Shown here in pieces: positions 52,036 through 61,029 of a stretch of DNA of 64,000 bases (its first letter is position 1; the number at the start of each line of letters is the position of its first letter). Origin of the DNA: Comamonas phosphati (lineage in GTDB: Bacteria > Pseudomonadota > Gammaproteobacteria > Burkholderiales > Burkholderiaceae_C); the NCBI RefSeq assembly GCF_014637085.1, contig NZ_BMEU01000008.1, positions 94,298 through 158,297 on the forward strand, read 5' to 3'. The notes beneath the pieces were generated by a model. That model worked only from the letters and a program-made list of their open reading frames with translations, had not been told where the DNA came from and searched no databases. The translations under genes were made by a program, and so were the position numbers.

Positions 52036-52956
52036 ATGAAAACCCATCTGCTGCGTTACTTCGTGGTCCTGGCCGAGGAACTGCACTTCGGCCGGGCGGC
52101 CCAGCGCCTGTGCATCACCCAGCCGCCGCTGAGCATGGCGCTCAAGACGCTGGAACAGGGCCTGGGCACCGTGCTCATGGAACGCGATGCCAAGAACGTG
52201 AAGCTCACGCCCGCAGGAGAAGCCTTTCTGCATGAGGCGCGCAAGGTACTGGCCCAGCTCCAGCACGCGGCCGAGGTGGTGCGCGGCGTGGCCTTGGGCT
52301 TGCAGGGGCGGTTGGACATAGGCATCACGGGCTCCATGGTTTACCGCAATGTGCCGGGTTTCTGCCGGGCCTTTCGTGCCGAGCGTCCGCTGGTCGAGCT
52401 GTGCCTGCACGAGATGTCCACGCGCGACCAGTTGCAGGCTATCGCCAGCGGGCAGATCGACTGCGGCTTTCTCAACATCGCCACGCCGCCCGACGGCATG
52501 CGCACGCTGTCCATAGGCGAGGAGCCCTTTGTCTGCTGCCTGCCCAGCGAGCATGCGCTGGCCCGGCGTGCCGAGATCGATTTGCGCGAACTGGCCCAGG
52601 ACACCTTCGTCATGTTCGCGCGCGAGGTGGCGCCGGCCAATTACGACAACGTCATCGCCTGCCTGCAGCAGGCCGGCATCCATCCCCATACGCGCCACGC
52701 CGCGCGCCAGTGGCTGACCGTCATGGCCCTGGTCTCGGCCGGGCAGGGCGTGGCCCTGGTGCCCGCCTGCATGCAGACCGTGGGCATGAATGGCGTGCGC
52801 TTTGCGGGACTGCGCGGCAGCAAGGTCACCACGCCGGCCGTGCTGGCCTGGCGCGCGGAGCGCATGCCGGCTGTGCTCGAAGCCTTTGTGGCCAGCGTGC
52901 GCCAGTCCCGATGCGTAGAAGCCGCGGATGGGGGCGCTGCGGCGATGGATCCATGA
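52036..52956 (+). CDS. LysR-family transcriptional regulator
   Basis: A 306-residue LysR regulator. The N-terminal helix-turn-helix is FVVLAEELHFGRAAQRLCIT and QPPLSMALKTLEQGLG; the effector-binding part starts at LDIGITGSMVYRNV. It is downstream of, and in the same direction as, the CoA-transferase/acyl-CoA dehydrogenase cluster, and may control it. ATG 52036 is the first codon of the canonical start. Confidence 0.92.
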   Translation: MKTHLLRYFVVLAEELHFGRAAQRLCITQPPLSMALKTLEQGLGTVLMERDAKNVKLTPAGEAFLHEARKVLAQLQHAAEVVRGVALGLQGRLDIGITGSMVYRNVPGFCRAFRAERPLVELCLHEMSTRDQLQAIASGQIDCGFLNIATPPDGMRTLSIGEEPFVCCLPSEHALARRAEIDLRELAQDTFVMFAREVAPANYDNVIACLQQAGIHPHTRHAARQWLTVMALVSAGQGVALVPACMQTVGMNGVRFAGLRGSKVTTPAVLAWRAERMPAVLEAFVASVRQSRCVEAADGGAAAMDP

Positions 52957-53029
52957 TCCGATTTCACCCTAATTGACTTCATGCCTTTACTCGTGACAAT
53001 TCGACGCAATTGTTGCATTTGAGGAAGTC

Positions 53030-54643
53030 ATGAGTTTTCAGCTGACGCAGTCGATGAGCATTGCGAAAAAACTGGCGGTGTTGAATGTCGGCGCAATACT
53101 CGGCATCGTTGTTCTTACAGCCGTCTTTCTTCTGTCCGAACGCTCACTCATTCTTGAGGAGCGCACCAGCAATGTCCGTCAGGCCGTGGAAACCGCCTAT
53201 GGCGTGCTCGATTACTACCAGAAGCAGGAGTCCAGCGGAGCCCTCCCCCGTGCCGAGGCCCAGAAGAAGGCCATGGATGCCATCAAGCTGCTGCGCTATG
53301 GCGGCAACGAATACTTCTGGCTCAATGACATGCAGCCGAAGATGCTCATGCATCCGATCAAGCCGGAGCTCGACAACAAGGATCTGAGCGACAACAAGGA
53401 TCCGAACGGGAAGTTCCTGTTCGTGGAATTCGTCAATACCGTCAAGCAATCAGGCGCCGGCCCGGTCAGTTACATGTGGCCTAAGCCGGGAAGCGACAAG
53501 CCGGTGCAAAAGGTTTCCTACGTCAAAGGCTTCGCGCCCTGGGGCTGGGTCATCGGCTCTGGCGTGTATGTCGACACGGTGGAGACCACCGTGCGCGGGC
53601 GCGCCGTCACCTTTGCCGTGGGGGCGGTGCTGCTGGCGGCCGTGCTGCTCGGTATCGGCGTGTTCATCGCACGCGGCATGCTGCGCCAGTTGGGCGGCGA
53701 GCCCGGCTATGCGGCCTCGATTGCGCACAGCATTGCCGGGGGCGATCTGACCGTTCCGATCAGCGTCAAGCACGATGCCGGCCACAGCATGGTCAATGCA
53801 TTGAAGGCGATGCGCGACGACCTGGCGCGCATCGTCAGCTCGGTGCGCATGGCGACCGACAGCATCGCCACCGCATCGAGCGAAATTGCGGTGGGCAACA
53901 ACGATCTGTCGGCTCGCACCGAAAACCAGGCCAGTGCGCTGGAGGAAACCGCTGCCTCGATGGAGCAGCTCACCGTGACCGTGCGCCAGAATGCGGACAG
54001 CGCGCGTATTGCGAACGAGCTGGTGGCCAATGCCTCGGAAGTGGCGCAGCAAGGTGGCGCCGTGGTGTCGCAGGTCGTCGAGACCATGGCATCGATAGAC
54101 ACCTCGTCGCGCCGTATCGTGGACATCATCAGCGTGATCGACGGCATTGCATTCCAGACCAATATCCTGGCGCTGAATGCCGCCGTGGAAGCTGCGCGGG
54201 CCGGCGAACAGGGGCGCGGCTTTGCCGTGGTGGCATCGGAAGTGCGCAGCCTGGCGCAACGCAGCGCCGAGGCGGCCAAGGAGATCAAGGCGTTGATCGG
54301 GGCGTCGGTGGAAACTGTCGGCATTGGCAACACGCTGGTGGCACAAGCCGGCAGCACCATGCAGCAGGTGGTGGATAGCGTGCAGCGCGTGCACCAGATC
54401 ATCAACGAGATCAGCACCGCCAGCGAGGAACAGAGCGCAGGCATCGCGCAGGTGAACGAAGCGATCTCGCAGATGGATGCGGTGACGCAGCAGAACGCGG
54501 CACTCGTCGAGCAGGCGGCTGCAGCGGCTGCCAGCATGCAGCAGCAATCATCGGCCTTGCTGCAGGCGGTGAGCGTCTTCCGTGTCGAGGTCGGTGGCGC
54601 GGCCACGCCGGTGAGCCGCGTGCCGGGCCTGGTCCACAGTTGA
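53030..54643 (+). CDS. Methyl-accepting chemotaxis protein with Cache sensor
   Basis: A 537-residue chemoreceptor. Membrane helix 1 is at about 13-35, a periplasmic single-Cache domain follows ([19 protein letters not shown] and [17 protein letters not shown]), helix 2 is at about 190-212, then HAMP, and a signalling domain with the highly conserved [20 protein letters not shown] and [20 protein letters not shown]. The pentapeptide for CheR docking is not seen at the C terminus. It converges on the aldehyde dehydrogenase gene (14 bases). The ligand is unknown; Cache domains often bind small acids. Confidence 0.94.
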   Translation: MSFQLTQSMSIAKKLAVLNVGAILGIVVLTAVFLLSERSLILEERTSNVRQAVETAYGVLDYYQKQESSGALPRAEAQKKAMDAIKLLRYGGNEYFWLNDMQPKMLMHPIKPELDNKDLSDNKDPNGKFLFVEFVNTVKQSGAGPVSYMWPKPGSDKPVQKVSYVKGFAPWGWVIGSGVYVDTVETTVRGRAVTFAVGAVLLAAVLLGIGVFIARGMLRQLGGEPGYAASIAHSIAGGDLTVPISVKHDAGHSMVNALKAMRDDLARIVSSVRMATDSIATASSEIAVGNNDLSARTENQASALEETAASMEQLTVTVRQNADSARIANELVANASEVAQQGGAVVSQVVETMASIDTSSRRIVDIISVIDGIAFQTNILALNAAVEAARAGEQGRGFAVVASEVRSLAQRSAEAAKEIKALIGASVETVGIGNTLVAQAGSTMQQVVDSVQRVHQIINEISTASEEQSAGIAQVNEAISQMDAVTQQNAALVEQAAAAAASMQQQSSALLQAVSVFRVEVGGAATPVSRVPGLVHS

Positions 54644-54657
54644 CGCGATGCCAGGGC

Positions 54658-56190
54658 TCACCCGAAGTGAATGCCCTGCGCCAGCGGCAGCTCGCGTGAG
54701 TAGTTGATGGTGTTGGTCGTGCGGCGCATGTACTGCTTCCAGGCATCCGAGCCGCTTTCGCGGTCGCCGCCGGTTTCCTTCTCGCCGCCAAAGGCGCCGC
54801 CGATTTCCGCGCCGCTGGGGCCTATGTTCACATTGGCCATGCCGCAGTCCGACCCGGCCGCGCTCAGAAAGGTCTCCACTTCGCGCAGGTCGTTGGAGAA
54901 GATGCAGGACGACAGGCCCTGAGGCACGTCGTTGTTCAAGGCAATGGCCTGCGCCAGGTCTTCGTAGGCCAGCACATAAAGCAGGGGCGCGAAGGTCTCG
55001 TGCCGCACGATGGTCGTCTGCCCGGGCATGTCCACGATGGCCGGCGCCACGTAAAAGCCCTGGGGAAACCGCTCCTCCAGCACGCGCTGGCCTCCGGTCA
55101 ACACCGTGCCGCCTTGCTGCTTGGCCTGGGCGAGGGAGTCCTGCATTGCATGGAAGGCCGCCTGGTCGATCAGCGGCCCCACCAGGGTGCCGGGCTGCAG
55201 CGGATCGCCTATGCGCAGGCTGGCATAGGCCTTGAGCAGCTTGTCCAGCAAGGCCTGCTTGATGTCGCGGTGCACGATCAGCCGCCGCAGCGTGGTACAG
55301 CGCTGGCCGGCCGTGCCCACGGCGCTGAAGACGATGGCGCGCACGGCCAGGTCCAGGTCGGCCGCGGGCGTGACCACCATGGCGTTGTTGCCGCCCAGCT
55401 CCAGGATGCGCTTGCCAAAGCGCGCCGCCACCCTGGGGCCCACGGTACGGCCCATGCGGCTGGAGCCGGTGGCGGATACCAGGGCGATCTGCGGGCTGTC
55501 CACCAGGGCTTCGGCCACATCGCTGCCGCCCAGAGCTATCTGCGCCAGGCCCGCCGGCGCGCGCTCGCCGAACTGGGCCGTGAATTGAGCGATCGCGCGC
55601 TCCAGCGCCTTGAAGGTGGCCAGGCCCGACAGCGGCGCCTTCTCGGAGGGCTTGAAGATCACCGGGTTGCCGCAGACCAGCGCAAGCGCCGCATTCCAGG
55701 CAAACACCGCGCTGGGAAAATTGAAAGCCGTGATGATGGCTACCGGCCCCAGCGGGTGGTACTGCTCCATGATGCGGTGGCCCGGCCGCTCGGAGACTAT
55801 GGTCTTGCCATGCAGCTGGCGCGACAGGCCCAGCGCGAATTCGCAGATGTCCACGGCCTCCTGCACCTCGCCCAGGCCCTCCTGCACGATCTTGCCGACC
55901 TCGCGCGAGACCACATGGCCTATGTCCGCCTTGGCGCGGCGCAGCTCCTCCCCCCACAGCCGCACCAGCTCGCCGCGCACCGGCGCGGGCGTCAGCCGCC
56001 ATGACTCGAAGGCCTCTGCTGCCCGGCCGATGACGGCAGGCATGCCTGCGGCGGGCCGGGCCGCGAGGCGGGCCAGCCCGGTGCCGTCGATGGGCGAGCG
56101 CACGGCGATGTCCGTGCCGCTCAGTGCGGGCAGATCGATGCCGCAGCGCTGCAGCACGGTGGCGAAATCATCGGGGGGCAATGCAGTCAT
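54658..56190 (-). CDS. Aldehyde dehydrogenase, aminoadipate-semialdehyde/P6C type
   Basis: A 510-residue NAD-dependent aldehyde dehydrogenase of the antiquitin/AmaB group. Motifs: IITAFNFPSAVFAWNAALAL, SATGSSRMGRTV, Glu in LELGGNNAMVV and Cys in GTAGQRCTTLRRL; the C terminus YMRRTTNTINYSRELPLAQG is typical of this group. It should oxidise piperideine-6-carboxylate (2-aminoadipate semialdehyde) to 2-aminoadipate. It lies 29 bases after a lysine-6-dehydrogenase-like gene, which makes the lysine role likely. Confidence 0.9.
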   Translation of the reverse strand: MTALPPDDFATVLQRCGIDLPALSGTDIAVRSPIDGTGLARLAARPAAGMPAVIGRAAEAFESWRLTPAPVRGELVRLWGEELRRAKADIGHVVSREVGKIVQEGLGEVQEAVDICEFALGLSRQLHGKTIVSERPGHRIMEQYHPLGPVAIITAFNFPSAVFAWNAALALVCGNPVIFKPSEKAPLSGLATFKALERAIAQFTAQFGERAPAGLAQIALGGSDVAEALVDSPQIALVSATGSSRMGRTVGPRVAARFGKRILELGGNNAMVVTPAADLDLAVRAIVFSAVGTAGQRCTTLRRLIVHRDIKQALLDKLLKAYASLRIGDPLQPGTLVGPLIDQAAFHAMQDSLAQAKQQGGTVLTGGQRVLEERFPQGFYVAPAIVDMPGQTTIVRHETFAPLLYVLAYEDLAQAIALNNDVPQGLSSCIFSNDLREVETFLSAAGSDCGMANVNIGPSGAEIGGAFGGEKETGGDRESGSDAWKQYMRRTTNTINYSRELPLAQGIHFG

Positions 56191-56219
56191 GGGCTTTCCT
56201 GAAGCGAATCAACAAGAAT

Positions 56220-57374
56220 TCACCGGCCGGCGGTACGAGAGGCGGGAGCCGCAAGCTCCACTCTGGCCTGGGTGGTGTCGCGCAAGCTTTCAAAGTAATG
56301 CCCCACGCGGGTAGCGAGCAAGGCGGAAAGCGCGCATTGCTCCTGGCGCACAAAGCCATGCTGTGGCAGCTGGCCCGTGGTGAACAGCTCCACCGCGCCC
56401 AGCATGCCGGCGGCCGTGGTCAGCTCGATGGCCGTGCGCTGCCGGCCGCGCAGCGGTGCGCCGTAGATGCGGGCGGTGCGCGTTTCCTGCTCCAGCCGGC
56501 CGGCCCGCAGGCCGGTGGCCGTGGCGGCAATCACCACCATGTCGTCGCGGCTGTGGGGCACGGCGCCTTCCAGCACCTGGCGCAACAGATCGCGCCGCTC
56601 TATCAGGCGCAGACCGTGCAGCAGCAGATGCATGGCGTCACGGTGGCCGGGGTGGCGCAGGGTCTTGTAGCTCAGGTTGTGCACGCGGCCCTGCAGCGTC
56701 TCGCACAGCGTGCCCAGGCCGCCGGAGGTGTTGAAGGCCTCGAACAGCTGGCCGTCCAGGTTCCAGCTCTCCAGCCCTTCCAGCGGCTGCACCTGTACGG
56801 GCTGGCCGTTCACGATGGCATCGCAGGGGTTGCAATATTCGTTGATGAGGCCGTCTATGCTCCAGGTGAAGTGGTAGCGCAGCGCATTCGTGGCGTGAAC
56901 CGTCAGTGCGCCCACGCGCAGCTGCAGGTCGTGCAGCTCATCGAACTGCCCCGCCAGGTGCCCGCCCAGCATGCCTATCACCCCGGGCGCCAGCCCGCAT
57001 TGCGGCATCAGCACCGCGCGCGCCTGCGGCGCGAGAGCGCGTATGGCGCGCGTGGCCGCCACGTCCTCGGTCAGGTCGAAATAGTGGACTCCATGCTGGG
57101 CCGCTGCGGTCGCGACCCGCTCGGCGCAGAAGAAAGGCAGGGCGTTGATGACCAGCGAGTGCTTGCGCAGCGCCTTGGCCAGCGCGGCGTCATTCTGTAT
57201 GTCCAGCTGCATATGGGTGACCAGCGGGTCGCCGTCGGCGGGCGGCTGCTGGATATCGGGCTGTATATCGGCCAGCGTGACGGGCAGGCCATGCAGCTCG
57301 GCCAGCATATCGGCAATCGTGGAGCCTATCTTGCCGGCGCCGAGGATGAGGATGGCTTCGAGAGGATTTTTCAT
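56220..57374 (-). CDS. Saccharopine dehydrogenase-family protein, probable L-lysine 6-dehydrogenase
   Basis: A 384-residue NAD(P)-dependent dehydrogenase. AILILGAGKIGSTIADMLAEL is the Rossmann start; the body has VINALPFFCAERVATAA, MPQCGLAPGVIGMLGGHLA and FNTSGGLGTLCETL as in saccharopine dehydrogenase-type proteins. Length agrees with Geobacillus lysine 6-dehydrogenase (about 385) and is too short for bifunctional LKR/SDH. With the next gene it could convert lysine to piperideine-6-carboxylate and then 2-aminoadipate. AAGGAGG before ATG 57374 is strong. Confidence 0.87.
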   Translation of the reverse strand: MKNPLEAILILGAGKIGSTIADMLAELHGLPVTLADIQPDIQQPPADGDPLVTHMQLDIQNDAALAKALRKHSLVINALPFFCAERVATAAAQHGVHYFDLTEDVAATRAIRALAPQARAVLMPQCGLAPGVIGMLGGHLAGQFDELHDLQLRVGALTVHATNALRYHFTWSIDGLINEYCNPCDAIVNGQPVQVQPLEGLESWNLDGQLFEAFNTSGGLGTLCETLQGRVHNLSYKTLRHPGHRDAMHLLLHGLRLIERRDLLRQVLEGAVPHSRDDMVVIAATATGLRAGRLEQETRTARIYGAPLRGRQRTAIELTTAAGMLGAVELFTTGQLPQHGFVRQEQCALSALLATRVGHYFESLRDTTQARVELAAPASRTAGR

Positions 57375-57440
57375 GGTGACCTCCTTAAGACCTTGTGTGT
57401 CCATTCTTGAGAGCTTTGCGCAGCAGTGTCAATCAGCCAT

Positions 57441-57475
57441 GAAAAAAACCGCAGGGCTCTCACCGTGCGGTTTTT
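57441..57475 (-). terminator. Terminator after mmsB
   Basis: AAACCGCA (57446-57453) and TGCGGTTT (57466-57473) form an 8-pair stem with a 12-base loop. The minus strand continues with a T-run, and the plus strand also shows TTTTT, so it is bidirectional. Confidence 0.87.
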
Positions 57476-57505
57476 GTCGGGGAAAGAAGGCTGGAAATTA
57501 CGCCA

Positions 57506-58399
57506 TCACTTCTTCTGCACCATCTTGATCACGCTGGAGAAGTCTTCAGGCCCGTGCCCCGCAAGGCTGTGCGCGGCATAGAGCGCGCGGGCCATGCCGC
57601 CCAGCGGCGTGCTGGCCTTGACGGCCATGGCGCTCTCCTGGGACAGGCCCAGGTCCTTGAGCATCAGGTCGGTGCCGAAGCCGCCCGTGTAGCCGCGCGT
57701 GGCGGCGGAGTTCTCCTGCACGCCGGGGTAGGGGTTGTAGACCTCCAGCGCCCAGTTGCCGCCCGAGCTGCGGCGCATGATTTCGCTGAGCACCTTGGGG
57801 TCGAGCCCGTTGGCCACGCCCAGGGCGATGGCCTCGCTGGTGCCTATCATCAGAATGCCCAGCAGCATGTTGTTGCAGATCTTGGCGGTCTGGCCCGCAC
57901 CCACGGCGCCCGCGTGGAAGATGTTCTTGCCCATCTTCTCGAGCAGCGGCCGCGCACGTTCCAGGTCGGCGTCGGCACCGCCCACCATGAAGGTCAGCGT
58001 GCCGGCGACGGCGCCGCCCGTGCCACCCGAGACAGGCGCGTCGATGAAGTCTATGCCCGCAGCCTGGGCGGCCCTGGCCACCTTCTGGCTGGTGGCGGCG
58101 GCGATGGTCGAGCTGTCGATGACCAGCACGCCCCTGGCGATGTGCGCCAGCAGGCCGGCTGCGCCGTCGCGCCCAAGGTACAGCCCTTCGACATGCTGGC
58201 TGGCCGGCAGCATGGAGATCACGACCTCGGCGCCTTTCACGGCCTCTTCGGCACTGGCCGCCGCCTGGCCGCCTTCGGCCTGGACCTTGGCCAGGGCCGG
58301 GGCACTGAGGTCGAAGGCCGTGACGCGGTGGCCGGCCTTGACGAGATTGATGGCCATGGGCGCGCCCATATTGCCCAGGCCGATGAAGGCGATCTGCAT
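57506..58399 (-). CDS. mmsB: 3-Hydroxyisobutyrate dehydrogenase
   Basis: A 297-residue NAD-dependent enzyme of valine breakdown. MQIAFIGLGNMGAPMAINL is the cofactor motif, followed by DSSTIAAATSQKVA, FIDAPVSGGTGGAVAGTL (substrate binding), the catalytic Lys in GQTAKICNNMLLG, and GFGTDLMLKDLGLS. AAGGAG before ATG 58399. It ends the operon that starts with mmsA at 62556. Confidence 0.93.
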   Translation of the reverse strand: MQIAFIGLGNMGAPMAINLVKAGHRVTAFDLSAPALAKVQAEGGQAAASAEEAVKGAEVVISMLPASQHVEGLYLGRDGAAGLLAHIARGVLVIDSSTIAAATSQKVARAAQAAGIDFIDAPVSGGTGGAVAGTLTFMVGGADADLERARPLLEKMGKNIFHAGAVGAGQTAKICNNMLLGILMIGTSEAIALGVANGLDPKVLSEIMRRSSGGNWALEVYNPYPGVQENSAATRGYTGGFGTDLMLKDLGLSQESAMAVKASTPLGGMARALYAAHSLAGHGPEDFSSVIKMVQKK

Positions 58400-58476
58400 G
58401 GTTTGTCTCCTTTGTTTGCTATTGAATATGTAGCTTGTCGGGATTTTTCCACCTACGATAGAGGCGGATGGGTGCT

Positions 58477-58896
58477 TCAATTGGCGATGTCGGCCCCTTT
58501 GTCCTGGAGCAGGCTGCGCAGAATGCTGCGATGGCAGCGCGCTTCGTTTTCGCAATAGCAGCCCACGGCAAATGCAGCGTGGTGCGACAGGGCGGCAAGC
58601 AAGCTCAGCGTGCGGTCGGCCGGAGCCTCGGCCAGCTGCTTGCGAAACAGCTTGTCGAACTGCTTCCAGCGTTTGTCGGCCTCGGCGGTCTGGCCCTGGT
58701 CCTGCAGATGGTGCGACTCCAGGGCCAGCTTCATGGTGTCGGGCTCGGGCGAGAGCTCGGGATACCAGACGTCGTAGTAGTCGCGGCTGGCGAATTCGGC
58801 CTTGGGCACGCCGCGCGGCGGTCGCCTTACCGTGCCTATGCGCAGGCCTTCGCCAGAGGCGCGCGGGGTGCCGAGTCGGACGATGCGGATGGGCAT
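58477..58896 (-). CDS. DUF488-family protein
   Basis: A 139-residue protein of the DUF488 family. Characteristic segments are IRIVRLGTPRASGEGLRIG, RDYYDVWYPELSP and the C-terminal CYCENEARCHRSILRSLL, where the Cys/His pattern is conserved. The biochemical role is unknown. It is embedded in the valine operon, 77 bases before mmsB and 12 after the TfoX-like gene, with no apparent link to that pathway. Confidence 0.87.
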   Translation of the reverse strand: MPIRIVRLGTPRASGEGLRIGTVRRPPRGVPKAEFASRDYYDVWYPELSPEPDTMKLALESHHLQDQGQTAEADKRWKQFDKLFRKQLAEAPADRTLSLLAALSHHAAFAVGCYCENEARCHRSILRSLLQDKGADIAN

Positions 58897-58908
58897 GATG
58901 GGTCTCTC

Positions 58909-59322
58909 CTACAGATCGCTATCGAACACGCTGTGGCGCTTCGCCTGGCCTGAGCTCTTGGGGGCAGTCTTGCGCCGCGGCGAAGCCTTGGCGCGCGGGT
59001 TGTAGGCCAGGGCTTGGTCGAGCCAGAACTGCCAGTGTTCGCGCGTGGCAAAGCCGTTGGGCTCCACCCAGAAGTAGCCCTGCATGCCGCCATCGGGCGA
59101 GAGCTCGCGGGTGTTCTGCATTTCCATGAGCTCGGTGTGCCGCTCGGGCGGCAGGCGCACCAGCAGCTCGCCGTTCTTCACGCCCAGGCACAACTTGCCG
59201 TCCACAAGAAAACAATGGATGCCGAACAGCGTGCGCTCTTCCACGTCGCTACGCTGGACCAGCGCCTCGCGCAGTGCATCGATCAGCACCAGGGTTTCGG
59301 GGAGCAGGGGCTTGGCGGGCAT
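58909..59322 (-). CDS. TfoX N-terminal-domain protein
   Basis: A 137-residue protein with a TfoX-type N-terminal domain: LIDALREALVQRSDVEERTLFGIHCFLVDGKL (partly shown as ERTLFGIHCFLVDGKL) and CLGVKNGELLVRLPPE. The C-terminal TfoX domain is missing and is replaced by a basic tail (PRRKTAPKSSGQAKR). It starts five bases after the acyl-CoA dehydrogenase stop. TfoX regulates competence in some bacteria, but the short forms are uncharacterised. Confidence 0.82.
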   Translation of the reverse strand: MPAKPLLPETLVLIDALREALVQRSDVEERTLFGIHCFLVDGKLCLGVKNGELLVRLPPERHTELMEMQNTRELSPDGGMQGYFWVEPNGFATREHWQFWLDQALAYNPRAKASPRRKTAPKSSGQAKRHSVFDSDL

Positions 59323-59327
59323 GGCGG

Positions 59328-60494
59328 TCAACGAACGGCGTCGGGGGCGTCGCCTTCCAGCATACGCCGCGCGATGATCACGCGCATGATCTCGTTCGTG
59401 CCTTCGAGGATCTGGTGCACGCGCGCATCGCGCATCAGGCGCTCCAGCGGGTACTCGCGGATATAGCCGTAGCCGCCGTGCAACTGCAGCGCCTCGTTGC
59501 AGACCATGAAGCCCGCGTCGGTGGCAAAGCGCTTGGCCATGGCGCAGTAGGTCGAGGCATCGCGCGCGCCGGCGTCGAGCTTGGCTGCAGCGAGGCGCAC
59601 CATCTGGCGCGCGGCGACCAGCTCGGTCGCCATGTCGGCCAGCTTGAACTGCAGGGCCTGGAAGCTGGCGATGGGCTTGCCGAACTGCTTGCGCTCCTGC
59701 ATGTAATGCTGGGCCTGGGTCAGCGCGCCCTGGGCCGCGCCCACCGAGCAGGTGGCAATGTTGATGCGCCCGCCGTCCAGCCCCTTCATGGCGATCTTGA
59801 AGCCTTCGCCCTCGCGGCCCAGCAGGTTGCGCGCGGGAAGGCGCACGTTGTCGAAGCTGATGACGCGCGTGGGCTGGCTGTTCCAGCCCATCTTCTCTTC
59901 CTTCTTGCCGTAGCCGATGCCGGGCAGGTCGGCCGGCACGGCAAAGGCCGAGATACCGCTGGCGCCCGACTGCGCGTCGCCGGTGCGCGCCATGAGTACC
60001 AGCATCTCCGTCGATCCCGCGCCGCTGATGAAGGCCTTGGCGCCGTTGATCACGTATTCGTTGCCTACCAGCTCGGCCCGGGTCTTGATGGAGGCAGCGT
60101 CCGAGCCGGCGCCGGGCTCGGTCAGGCAGTAGCTGGCCAGCTTCTGTCCGCTGGCGAGCTGTTCGCCCCATTCGGCGCGCACCTCGTCGGTGGCCCAGGT
60201 GCCCAGCATCCAGGTGGCCATGTTGTGGATGGTGATGAAGGCCGTGGTGGAGGGGTCGACGGCCGCCAGTTCCTCGAATACCAGCGTGGCGTCGAGCCGC
60301 GGCAGGGCCAGGCCGCCCGCGTTCTCGGGCGCATACAGGCCGCAAAAGCCCAGCTCCCCGGCCTTGGCAATGGCTTCGCGCGGGAAGATGTGCTCGCGGT
60401 CCCACTCGGCGGCGTGCGGTGCCAGTTCATCTTTGGCAAAGGCGCGGGCCGTGTCGGCAAAGGCGTGCTGATCTTCTGTCAGTTCAAAGTCCAT
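59328..60494 (-). CDS. Acyl-CoA dehydrogenase, probable isobutyryl-CoA dehydrogenase
   Basis: A 388-residue flavoprotein. FAD contacts are in YCLTEPGAGSDAAS and EYVINGAKAFISGAG; substrate and catalytic residues in LHGGYGYIREYPLERLMRD and ILEGTNEIMRVI, where the Glu is the base. It lies between mmsA and mmsB, so isobutyryl-CoA is the probable substrate (valine pathway). 2-methylbutyryl-CoA is also possible. Confidence 0.92.
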   Translation of the reverse strand: MDFELTEDQHAFADTARAFAKDELAPHAAEWDREHIFPREAIAKAGELGFCGLYAPENAGGLALPRLDATLVFEELAAVDPSTTAFITIHNMATWMLGTWATDEVRAEWGEQLASGQKLASYCLTEPGAGSDAASIKTRAELVGNEYVINGAKAFISGAGSTEMLVLMARTGDAQSGASGISAFAVPADLPGIGYGKKEEKMGWNSQPTRVISFDNVRLPARNLLGREGEGFKIAMKGLDGGRINIATCSVGAAQGALTQAQHYMQERKQFGKPIASFQALQFKLADMATELVAARQMVRLAAAKLDAGARDASTYCAMAKRFATDAGFMVCNEALQLHGGYGYIREYPLERLMRDARVHQILEGTNEIMRVIIARRMLEGDAPDAVR

Positions 60495-60566
60495 TTCCGT
60501 CTCCTTTATTGTTTTATGTGGCTGTGGCGCTTATGGGGAAAGCGCGGGCAGCTATCGAATGCATGG

Positions 60567-60968
60567 TCACCGAGGCGGTCCCCGGTGCAGCCAGTGCCTG
60601 AGCGCAGCATCGCGGGCCTTGATCTGCTGCACCAGGCACTCGTGGTAGCGGCGCGGCCAGTCGGGCTGCGCCTCGGAATCGGCCTGGGCCTGTTTGCAGT
60701 GCTGGATGCGGTGGCGCGTCCATTCGCCTTGGTCCTTGCGCAGGGCCGGACGTTCGTGGGCCGAGAGGGCGCGCATCACGTCGCCGTACAGGATCTGGTT
60801 GTCGGTGTCCGCCTCCTGGAAGGCCTTGATGGCGCAGGCATTGGTCTGGGCCGTATTGCCGCCGGGCACGCAGTCGGCGCCTGCCTGGGCCTGGACCGGA
60901 GCCGGGTGCCAGGCCAGGAAGGCGGCCGCCAGAGTGCCGGAGCACGCTTGCATTGTCAGAAGTCGCAT
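60567..60968 (-). CDS. Secreted LprI-like protein
   Basis: A 133-residue protein with a signal peptide ending near PVQAQA and a mature domain with four cysteines (ADC, NAC, QHC, HEC) and RKDQGEWTRHRIQHC. This matches the LprI/DUF1311 family, members of which inhibit lysozyme. It is between mmsA and the acyl-CoA dehydrogenase gene and is unrelated to valine catabolism. It may act in the periplasm. Confidence 0.75.
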   Translation of the reverse strand: MRLLTMQACSGTLAAAFLAWHPAPVQAQAGADCVPGGNTAQTNACAIKAFQEADTDNQILYGDVMRALSAHERPALRKDQGEWTRHRIQHCKQAQADSEAQPDWPRRYHECLVQQIKARDAALRHWLHRGPPR

Positions 60969-61029
60969 GTGCCGAGTATGTGCCGAGCACGGGCCGAATA
61001 TGGCACAGGTGCAACCGCAGTCTATGGCC

